Translations under genes and position numbers: made by a program
Notes under the pieces: model-generated
The model's database searches: none
Told to the model about the DNA's origin: nothing
The model's input: the letters and a program-made list of their open reading frames with translations, nothing else
Part shown: positions 25,901 to 37,900 of the stretch, one piece after another
How the letters are laid out: each line of letters begins with the position of its first letter
Numbering within the stretch: position 1 is the first letter of the stretch
Origin: Megalonaias nervosa
Lineage: Eukaryota > Mollusca > Bivalvia > Unionida > Unionidae
Reading direction: 5' to 3'
Assembly (NCBI GenBank): GCA_016617855.1
Contig: JAECUM010012978.1
Span: 43,302-107,301 of the forward strand
DNA length: 64,000 nt

Positions 25901-28900
25901 CTCCATGATAATAGTATCATAGTAATCTCCATCATTATGTTTTAATTATCATCATGGTCTGTCCTCATCATCTCCATGATAATAGTATCATAGTAATCTC
26001 CATCATTATGTTTTAATTATCATCATGGTCTGTCCTCATCATCTCCATGATAATAGTATCATAGTAATCTCCATCATTATGTTTTAATTATCATCAGGGT
26101 CTGTCCTCATCATCTCCATGATAATAGTATCATAGTAATCTCCATCATTATGTTTTAATTATCATTATGGTCTATCCTAGTCATCTCCATGATAATAGTA
26201 TCCTAGTCATCTCCATGATCATTTTAAAATTTTGTCTTGGCCTATCAGTCATCTCCATGATTATGTTTTAAATATTCTCTTGGTCTATCAGTCATCTCCA
26301 TGATCATGGTATCCTTGTCATCTCCATGATCATGTTTTAAATATCCTTTTGGCCTAAATCTGATTGGCATTTTCATAATCATTGTTTTAAAATGATTCTG
26401 GTTTCTTATTCAAGTAACTTGAACAAGGTTTGAGATCAGCAAAATGTGCATATATGGGCTAACAGGTAATTATTTATTTTCAGACAGTTCACTTTCCGCA
26501 CTCTTTGTTCACTTCAGGTTTCTAAATTTGGCATTTTAATCAGCAAAGTCAAAGCCTTACTTAGGACTATTGATAGCCCTATACATGAAAATATATTCAC
26601 TAGGTTCAACATTGTATTCTTAAGCCTACTTACCAGGATACCAAGGAATTGCGATATTCAGTGTTTGATTCCTATTTCATATTGACTGATTTATTACTGT
26701 GTCCTAAAGCAGGCCTGTTTGATAAAAACAAATAGAAATTCATTTCATTTGATAAGTGTATTTACTCTACCTTTTCCACTGAAAGACTAAGAGGGGTGAA
26801 GAAACTTGCTGGCAATCCACCATTAAGCATGATATGACTAGCTACCATATGTACTCTCTTACAAAGTCGAGCCTAACCACAGACAACTTAGACCTTGATC
26901 AAGGTCTGTGTTGTTTGTTCAATTGATTAAATATTTTTAAAAAAAACACATAGATTCAGATCTGCCATTATGCAATGGCAAATCTGTATTGGGTCAGTTT
27001 GTAGTTGGACTTGTAAACAAGTGTTGATGGTATTTTAGCTTACTTTAAATGGCCAAACCCTGATTTGGGAAGTTTGTTTTTATAAACTTGGAGAATAAAG
27101 CTAAACAAGCTTTCATACTTTATTGATTTACCATGTATACCCAATTTTAAGTAGAGTCCAATTGCAGATCTGCTAGCACATCATGTGATGGCAGATCTGG
27201 CTCTGTGCAGTTTATTAGGGTTAATCAGTAAGAAAAAGAAAAGTAATTTCTTTCCAGAAACAACTCTCCCTCACCCCAAAATTCATAAATATGTTATCGC
27301 AGAGGAGTTTTTCCTGATCACAATGAAATATTGTACTGCTTATAACTGTGTGTTTATAAAAGAATCTCCAAAAGAATAGTGTCTTGTTTGTTTTAAATTG
27401 TCATATTTCTTACCTTAATAGATTTGTGTGCATTTCTTATCATATTTACTTTAAACTTCCATTGAATACTCCATATGATATTGAAGTTTAGAAGATATTG
27501 CAGATAATAAATGAAATTTAGAAAGAAATGAACAAAGAAAAAGAAAATAAATTTACAGTGTATAAGACTTGTCTATATAGAGATTATTGACTTTGTGCTC
27601 ATAAAGCTGGAAAGCTGGGTCATGTTGTCCAGAACTAGTTCATATTGTCAAGCAGACCTGTCAACAGCTCATCATCAAACACAATATAGGTTGTACTGCT
27701 TGGCCTGTCTAGTCATAAATTTAGGCAGGTCCTCTGTCACTTTATGAAAAGGTATTTTCTCTTTTGTTTTTAGTCAGCTCCATGACATTGTTTCTCCTGT
27801 AAATGAGACATCTTTTCAATTGACTTGTTTTTTGTTGTTGTTATCAAGATTTGCTCCATTGGAGTTCTTTAACTTTTGGAATCATTTTGGAGTATTTCCA
27901 ACCAAGTTTACTGCACTTAAATTCTTCTAGACATGTTTAGCTCCCATGTTAAATTCTCGTCTCTTGATATCAATTGCTTTTGGAGAGAACAAATACGCTT
28001 CTGTATGCTTTCAAGAAAAAAAAAATAAACAAGTTTGATGAGTTTATATTCTTGCAGAGTAATTTTCTTTTTGAGAAGCATATAACTTTATTTGTCCCAA
28101 ATTTTTGTATAAATATTTTGATCGTTGAATGCATTATCATGACTGTTATAAGATCAGATGAGAAATATGTGTAGTCCTCGGTGCCTATGTATCTATCATG
28201 TAGATTTGGTTGCTCTGACAATCAAAGCATTATTTAAATGTAAATTCAGAACTTGGCAAAACTTGAGAAAGCTTGAAGTCTCTATTGTATGAATTTAAAG
28301 TACATTTGTAAATTGTCAGGTTTTCTTTTCATAGTGTGCAAGTTCTAAAGCCAATCATTCAACAGTCAGCTATTGGCACTGTTATGATGTCATCATGATA
28401 GAAATATTGATTATATTCTTAGTAATTTGATTTGATTAAAGTCATGTTGGTGTAGAATAAAAACACCATTATGTTTTGTCAGTGATTTCCTAATAACTCA
28501 AACAATTACAAGATTGTTTTTCAACAGATAAAGTCTGTTTGATTTTCTTGTTGACACGTTCAGTTTTATGTTAAAATATGGGCTATCGACTTTGCCTTTC
28601 AGTATGCCCATGGAGTCTAGAGACGATAATTATGGAGGTATTTCCGATAGCCCCAATCAAATAGATTGTTCATTGTGTGAAACACACACTGTTGCTAGTT
28701 AAAAGAGCCTGATTGATAACCTGTTATTTCAAATACACTAGCTGTGGAGACATGTTCAGGTGGTTTAATTGAGCATGAAATTCGATATGAAAATGTTGTT
28801 TACTGAAAAGTTTCTTGGATTTTCAAATTGATTTTAACTGTTTACTACATCACAGCAAGTGTAAGGTCAGGAGTTTCATTTTTTTTATTCATCCCCAAGA

Positions 28901-31900
28901 TTTCTCAAATTGATATAAAATTTCTTAGGTAACTGATATAATAGTACATGAATTACCTCCCTTTGTATGATTGGGGGGTGTGTTGTGCATAATGGTCATT
29001 ATTAATTTAATTCAAATGGTAACATTAATTCAGTTACCAATTATTACAAGATTCTTGTCAATTTGATCCATCATAAAAGATTTTTAATGTGTTTAAATGA
29101 TATTTATAGGAGTTTTTTTAAAGAATGTGAAATGATTCAACTTTTATTCATTAATGTGTTTGCTCCACTGATCTTGTTGACAAAGATGGTAGATAAATTA
29201 AAAAATCAATCCATCCATTCATAAATAAATTTGTCCACCTATCCATTGATAAATTCATCCTTCTATCAATCATTCTTTATCAGTACTGCAGATCAAACAA
29301 GATATTCTCATACCATGAAAGAAAGATATATCTGTAAAATACAGAGAAACTTCAGATCTCCTTAAAACTGAATCATGTTTTTGGTTCACATTTTTTTCTT
29401 CATTGCTGTGATTTATCAGCTTAACTTTGTTGATCAAAACCTCTGTACTCTGAGAATTGAAAGAAACTTTGGTCCCAATGTCAGTTTTGCAATAAATAAA
29501 CCCTAAACAAGTGAAACTTAATTAAAGCATGTGGCCAGCCAGTGATCTTTAAAGAGCATAAAACAATGCAATGGAAAATATGGCCCATGATGAATACAAT
29601 AAAATTGTAATTACATGTATTACAAAATCTGTTTTAAAAATTGAATGGAAACTATGCCATGTTGCAGTATTCAAACTGCTTGTAGAGGAGAAGAAAAACC
29701 TGATCACATCTTGTTCTCAAGTAAAAGCAGAGTTATTTTGTAAACAGAAAACCCCTTAGTACTGAAATTTTATTTCGACCCCAGGGGACTTTGATCTTAA
29801 TATCTTCAGTAGATTGTATTTTGCAGCCAGGTTATAATCTTTGAACAGGAGACTTGATTTTTTTATTTTAAAAAACTTGTAATTTGACAATAAGATTATA
29901 TTTTGATTTTTTTTTTTTTTCTTCCCTGGATTTAAAAAAAACAAAACTTGTAAACTGACTTTCAGTTTTGAGATATGAGATATTTTATGTTTCCAGGTTG
30001 AAAAATGTGCGTATTAACATGAAACTGTTGATCACTTACAGTTAAAACGAGAGATCGATGCCAGTCCAGGACAGGGACAAGGGATGCTTGGGACTTGTCT
30101 TACAATTTCACAGCTGCGTGTTGAGAATGGCAAGGAGAATATGGAAAATGGAATGGCCCAGCCATTACAGACTGGCTCAGAACTTTATCCGAGTAAGTTG
30201 CATACCTAACTTGTCCGATCTGGACTTCAATTTTGACCTTATGTTCATTGTTTGTTTCAATTGTAAATAAAAATTCATTTATGAAAAAAGGTTATAAAAT
30301 AAAGAAGTTACAGGAGCATAAGGGATTGTACATATCCATCCTTTTATCTGTTCATCCATCCATCCTAGCTTGGAGGCCATATTTTTCAGAGCATTTCCTT
30401 AAAAACTGGCTCAGCTGTTGCCAGCATAATATTTATTTGCATAGTGTATGATTAGGGCATTAAAAATAAATTTTTTGAGGAAAAAAATCTGTTTTGAATG
30501 TTGTCATTTTTTCAAATGACTGTCTTAATATTCTTATTCATACCTGAGAGGATTACATTCCATGGCAAATTATGTGAGTTCTGATTTTTTTGCCAGACCA
30601 TCCATGTTCATTGATTCAGATGACTAAAGATTCACTTTTACCATGTACTAACACTCTATATAAATATCTAATCCAACTGCAAACAACATAGACCCTGATT
30701 TAACATAATCTGGCAGATCAGGGATTACTCCTAATAAACTGCATAGACCCAGATCTGTTGGTGTATTATGCAAAGATGGATCTGGGTCTATGGTGTTTGC
30801 AGTTGGATCTGACTTATAAGCAAGTATGCATGGTAATTGCAGATGGTGTGGAATATGCATATGGTCACGATTGAAATGTTCAATTTAAAGGTTTACTCAG
30901 ATTTATTAAAACACTTGTCACTTATGGTCTTTTGTTTTAAAAAAAAGTCACCAGGAAAAACATCGTTGCCTAAGGAACTAATTATTTACTTAGGAAGGAG
31001 CAAGTCTTTCAGATGGAACAAAATTACAAGAGAATTGTCCTCACGTCATGAGGTATGTTGGGCAGGATCTGGGGAGGGGGCATCAGTGACTTCTGTGAAC
31101 ACATTTCTACATGGTTCTTAAGAAATGTCACCATGATTGTTTGGTGTTTTGTATCTTTATATGGAGATCACAGGGATTCAGCTCAAAATTCTTGCTTGTA
31201 TCTGCATTTCATAGTTCATTTTGGCTGCACCTTGTGCCAGTAACCCTTATTTTTCATTTTTGATGCCAGAAGGTTTCTTCCATGGCACTGTCGGTGTGTA
31301 TAAAAAATACCTAAGAAAATAAAGATGAATGATAATTATGGTTGGCTTTAAATTGACTTAATTTAGTGCATCCCAAGCTTACTGAATAGAGTTCACTCAT
31401 TGCCAAAGAAGCATAAGACAGTCAATTTCATTGATTGGCAGAAATATCTTAATGAATTTGATTAGCTTGGGCACCAGTGTTTTCATGGGCTGATAGAAAT
31501 TTCTTAATGATTTTTATTAGCTTGAACACCAGTAAAGAGCCTGTGGTTGATTTTCCTTGACAGGAAACATAAAGAAGAAAAGATGAAAATATCATTAAGC
31601 TGCAGTGACATCCAAATTAGCATATAGGGAGGGAAAAAAATGTAAATTCTAATGTTCAAAATAAATTCTTGTTGGGAAATGGTTCCTTGAGCTTGAGAAA
31701 TTCAAATTCCAATCCAGAAGTTTTGAGATAGGATAGTGATACATGTAATGTGTAGAGGTGCTGAAGTTGTGGATTTATTCATTTCTGCAATAAAAATAAT
31801 TACTTTTCCAGCATTATATATTTTGATTCATTCATTGTTGAGTGAGATTATTGCATGATTTACTATAGTTTCAGTGTCTTCCAAAATAACAATGTCCTGC

Positions 31901-34900
31901 ACAGGGGACAGTTATTTTGGCAGACAAGGAAATTGTAGGAAACCTTGCTGTAGTCTGACTCCACAATGATTAAGTCAGATATTTATTGTTAAAAAAGTGA
32001 ATATTTATTATTGAAAATAATAAATCCATGACTCACTTTCCTGTGAAAATGATATATGTTTGAATGTCTTGAATTAATTAGATACGGGTACAGATATTTC
32101 TGACACCTTTTTTTGTTTTGTTTTTTTCCTTCTAAATGACCCTACTTTTTGACATGGTAAGGTCATTGGCCCCCACTTTTTCCATTTCTGGAATGAACAT
32201 TTGCATTTAGGAAAATCAGTTTGTACTTGATTCCTTAATAAGGTCCCTGGTATAAATAGTACCATCAAATCTAACTTTTTTTCACAAGAGAAAGAATTTC
32301 CCATGATTCACTACTTACCTTGCAATATTTCCAGTTATCAGCTTTACATTTTTTGAAAGAAAAACTAAGCAGTAGATGCAGAAATTTGAAAGAAATAGTT
32401 GAGCAATACAAATTGTACCCTTTTAGATTACATTTTATACTTGCTTATAAGTCTCATGCAACTGCAGTCTGCATTGACCCTGATCTGCAGTTACATAATG
32501 CAACAGCAGATCTGGCTCTGTGCAGTTTGTTATTAGTGATCCGTAAAACAAAGAACATTGACCCAGATCTGACAGTGTATTATGTGATGGCAAATCAGGG
32601 TCTATAATGTTTGCAGTTGGAGTTGACTTACAAGCAAGTACTTGTGGTATCCTTTCTCAGACAATAAAAATCTAAGACAATGTGTAGAATTCTGTACATC
32701 CTGTCAGCCTATCTTTTAATTATTAATCTTGTAATATTGATCAATATAGATACTATGTCTTTTTTTTAAAACCAAGTTAATAAAGGTCACATTGACTTGG
32801 TAAACATATGTTAAAAACATTGTTGATTTTTGATTATACTTTGACTTGTTAACCTCCTCATTGGACCATGAAGTTACATAATAATATTTGTTGGCATTAT
32901 AATATTTTCTGTATGATTTTGATGAAACCTTTATATCAAAGTGGTAATAACTCTTGTCAGTTCCATCACATTGCATGCATTTGGGTTGAAAAAAGGTCCC
33001 AATACACAAGAGCAAGAATTGCTATTGGATCAGTCATAATGCCCTATTTGGCATATCTGCAGTACAAATGTAACATTATATCTGGCTATGAAAACCATAG
33101 AGAAAGAGTAGAATTGTTCTATATATAATATGTAGCAGACATTGAATGGCAAACGAGACAGGCCTGATTTGTGTTCAGTAGCATTACAATCTTGTGATCT
33201 GAGACAGCTGCTCAACTAACAAAATAATACAGCATGTTTTTCTTTTTTTTTTTGCTATGACGTCAAGCTTAACCCCTATTTTTACCCGTTTAAATAGCAA
33301 TCCAGCTCCACAGAACAATACACAATCCTTAAGAACAAAGAAAATTTACTTTTCAATTTGTACGCTCGGTCAGGTTTCTTAAATTTGTATATTAAGCCAT
33401 TTAAGTGGAACTATCTGTACATCTTCAATTAAAGGGCTATTGTTCTTTGTGTGTTAGATTTATTGACATCATTGTATGACTTATTTACCTATTTGCATGG
33501 TAATGACCTGTCAGTATCGGACAAAGAAGTTTGATATTCTATCATTGTATTATTTATATGTTTGGTAATAATATATGCATAAGTTACAATGATTGCAGGA
33601 TTGCTTTGTATTCAGAACCCAAGAGCAACACAGTATTTTGGGTGAAATTACAAAGAGTACAATTCGGGGGCAATATATGTACAGCAGAAAAAGTAAGGAA
33701 AATGGAGATCAATTACATAATGTTGACATTAATTAGCATCATAACACATCACATAATTTGTATGTCATATGGTGACATAACACATACAGTATCAATATCT
33801 CAGAGGACCAGTAATGAACACCTTGGCAACTACAGAATATGATAATCCAATTCTCAGAGGCATGTTCATTAGGTATGATACTTGTTCCATTGGCTGCAAT
33901 CAGACCTCATGTAACTTGCATCATAAATTTCCATTGTACAGAATGCTTTTAAAATGATATATGTATTATATCGATTTTGGCATCAGAAGCAAGGGCACTA
34001 GAAGTTAACTCTTATTTATGACACAAAATTTGTTTCTTTACAATTCTTTTTGGATCAACCCAACTCTTTGTTAAAGAACTTTTGCCCAATGATCTTGTAA
34101 TGTATCATACATTAATGTGCATCTGTCTTCAAGTACAACTGTGTTAAAGAGATGGCCCAGATGTTAACTAAAATGGATCCCTGAAATGTGAAATAACAGA
34201 GCTGGCCCAAATGTGAACTAACAGAGATGGCCCAAATGTTAACTAAGGTGGATTCCCTGAAAGTGAACTAATAGAGATGGCCCAAATGTGAACAAACAGA
34301 GATAACTCAAAATGTTAACTAAGATGGATTTCCCAGATGTGAACTCAGAGATGGCCCAAATTGTAAACTGAGAAGTGTTAGTATTAACTTGATACCTGTA
34401 AATCTAATGCCTTCTGGGTATAAACATCTGTCATAACTTAAGAACTCTTCAGCATGCATCCAGGATTTCTTGTTAGGGTTATAATTCATATGGTGGTGGA
34501 ATATTTCAAATTAAATTAATTCATTATCATATGCCCAGCAAATTGGTGTCATTTCTCTAATAAACAAATCATCAACCCGCATAATTGAAATTTTGACTTC
34601 ACACATGTCAGTGCTTAGCAGCTGCTGAATGGTGTACAAGTTGCTTTTTTTCCCCACAGTATGATTTTTGGTTAGAAAAGGTCCACAGAGTGGATCACTC
34701 TTATAACTCCACACCTTCTGCACTGAAAACTTGGCCTTAAAAAAGGAGTGGCTCCCTTGAGAGGGATGGAGTAATTAGAACATACTTTGATGCTGAATAA
34801 GGTGGCCAGTCTTTAGAGGAACCTCTGGAGAGAAGGACCACTGTATTGGAAAGTAACATATAGATATGAAGTTCCTTTTAATTATAGCCTTATTGTGGGG

Positions 34901-37900
34901 AAAAGTGAAGGCCCAGCATAGATTTATCATTGCTGAAGGCAATTGACTGTTTTCTAGGTAGAGGGTTTCATGTTATGATTGATTGTTTGCCATTAAAAAT
35001 TACAAGGTTGGTGAGCATAGTTAAATAATGGTTAAAATTAGAAATATTCACAATGTGATATCGAGGTCTTGCTATACCAGTTTGTATGAGCAGTCAATTA
35101 ACAGCAGTAATTGCATCTCTTTGGTGAAACATTTTTGTATCTGTGGTTTTGAAGGTTGAGTGGAATTATCCAGATTTCTTAAATGCTAATACAAATGCAT
35201 TTCTTAATTTGCTTGAACAGAGAGCAGGGAATGGATATGAATGTAGAGCAAACAGGAATCAAACTGTACACAAATTATTCAAGTTACTGTTTGACCAAAC
35301 AATATTTTAAGAACAGAGAGTGTAACTTTTATGTTGAGAATCTTAAGATGAAGATGAATATAATTTTTAGTAGTTTATTAGAAATATACAATACTGCAAA
35401 AATCATTAGTCAATAAATATACATGTATCTGGAATAATAACCTATCTATAAATGTTTGAAACTTTTAAATTTGACTAGGAGAAAAACACTTGGTAAATTA
35501 GCTAAATATATTTACTTTGCATTTGAAATCAGAAAACAGGTTTTCTCAAGACAGCTCATTATCTAATATTTTTAATACTTGTTTCTCAAGCATTCAATAT
35601 AAGAAAAGATGATAATTATTTTTTATTAGATTCTTTATTTCTGTTGGTTGTGTTAATAACTTCCATGAGTAGCTCAGTTGGCAATAGCAGACTCATTTAC
35701 CAAAGAATCGTTGATTTGATTCCTGCCCACTGGAACCAGCTCAGGTCAGCTGCCTCTGTTGTTCCTGGGAAAGGCACTTTTGCTAACATTTACTAGGCAT
35801 CATATCACCAGTTTGAAGAATCATTTATTTTGTTGTAATATGAATCCTTCATGTTGTAAAAATGCATAGCTAATTACCATATATACTTATAAGTCAAGTC
35901 CAACTGCAAACTGCACAGACTCAGATCTGACATCACATAATGCGCTGATGGATCTGGGTCTGTGCAGTTTGTTAGGAGTAATCAATGGAACAAACACTAT
36001 ATGCCCTGGTCTGCAGGTGCATGATGCTACAGCAGATCAGGATTTTTGTTGTTAGCAATTTAACTTAACTTGCAAGCAAGTATTTATGGTAAGTGTTGCA
36101 GTTTTGCATTAAAGGGAAAGAGAAAGTGACAACATTGGCCATCTGTTGCATTGGAATGCAACCTATAGCTCCTTGAACTTCATTTAATTACAGACTTCAA
36201 ATATAATTAAACTGTTAAAATGTCATTACTTGTTCGAATGAACAGAAGTTTGATTCATTTCATTATTACAGTAGCTTTGATTGGGAGACGGAATAATGGT
36301 GTTGTCTTCAATCTGTTTGTGTGTGAGTGTTTGTTTTTGGATTTTTAACAGCTTTAACTTGAGTCATATTGCAATGATGTCTGCAGTGTGGCAGTTTATA
36401 GTGACGTCTAGCACAGTCGCATCATGCCGCAGACATGTAGCATGATGTCCCACCCAGTCACATTATCCTGATACCAGTCCTAACACTAATCTCTTAATGC
36501 TGCACCGAGTGAGGCAATTATTAATACCATTTTTATAATATAAGTCTTTGATATGACTCAGAAGGAGTTTGAATCCACATCTGAGGTGGATGCTCTAACC
36601 ACTTAGACCACAGAAGCAGTCTCTTCAAACTGATAAATTAATTTCTTTTATTGCCATATATACAGAATGTCAGTATTTATTGTTCATTATCAGTGTTATT
36701 AAGTGAGTGTTTGTGACATGTACCAGAAAAGATTGTTTGATTCACTCCCACATGTATGACCCCCAAGGACAGGTTTATATTATATATGGAAAACAGTCTT
36801 TTGTCCAGTCTGGAGACATTTTCACAATTTTCAGTTAGTTCTTTTTTTCTGTTTCTTTTTTTTTTATGAAAAAGGACTATGTAAATATCAGGTTTCTGGG
36901 AGTTGGAGTAATGGCACTTTTAACACATAATTGGCTACATTTTTCCACTGTAATGGGAGCAAAGTTCCTTTCCCAAGGATGCACCAAGGCAGCCAATCCA
37001 AGCTTGCCTGTGCAGGTATTGAACCTTCAGCCCTTGGATTACTAAACCAAAGCTCTATCAACTAAGCTACTGCTACTGTCTGTTTCGGGTTTGAGGTGGT
37101 AATGTTTCATAGAGCTTACAGACTATTTAGCTTTCCATCTTTTATTTTACTGTCAGAATAATCCAACATTTATTTTTCCAGACTTCAGTCTTGGATTGAG
37201 TGGAACAGCAAACACTGCTCCAGCCGTGGAAAGCATGCAGAACAGTCCAATAAGCATGCCGGAAACAGACAATTCCAAAGAAAAGTACGTAAACACGTTG
37301 TTCATTAAGTTGTGTTGCCATTTTGCTTTTAAGTGTCGTCCAACTGCAGAGAACAAAATACTGATCTGCTATTGCATACTATACCAGCAGATCCAGGTTT
37401 GTGTTGTTTATTCTACTGATTACTAATAACAAACTGCATAGACCAATAACTGCTTTGGATCATGGTTGGCATTAATCCTTAGACAGTTCATTCTCCAGTT
37501 CATCCTCCCATTATGACCTTGGATTCAGCACCACAATTATACTGAGTTTGTCTTTTGCATATATCACCTTAACCCCTTAATGGATCTTCTTTGTACTTGA
37601 AATAAATCATTATGAAGCTAAGACAATACATTCAGTGATGTGCACTCTTGCCCTTTTGACCTTTGGATTTATGTCACAACCTTGAAAAATCTTTTTTAAG
37701 GTTTGGGTTGAAGATGTCTGCTACAAGGTTGAGCATATCATGTTGTGATGTTATCCATCTGTCTTATTGTCCATCCCTCAGTCTTTAGAAAGAAATCTAT
37801 TGATTTCAAGGATAAAGGGTCAAAGGTCAGCATCATTATAAGTAAATGAAGAAAAATAGTTGTTGTGCGACAGCTTTAGTTCTTGACCACACACATTGAC

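Larger units (their letters stand above)
20526..30041 (+). other. GLIS intron 3
   Basis: GT..AG intron of 9.5 kb, the longest seen. It holds repeats at 22250, 23960, 24890 and 25826 and two MITEs (26843, 27129). From 20.5-22.2 kb and 27.3-30.0 kb it is AT-rich, apparently single-copy DNA without coding support. A stem-forming pair at 28580/28645 is noted under findings. Confidence 0.8.
30193..37181 (+). other. GLIS intron 4
   Basis: GT..AG intron of 7.0 kb with MITEs (30656, 32433, 35874), SINEs (35661, 36312, 36890) and a short repeat at 34147. A CRE-like TGACGTCA is at 33258-33265. The remaining stretches (30.9-32.4 kb, 32.7-34.1 kb, 34.4-35.6 kb) show no coding support. Confidence 0.8.

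Noticed and set aside
33531..33842. A 103-codon open frame in intron 4
   Set aside because: Residue use follows AT-rich base composition, and no domain or homologue type was recognised.
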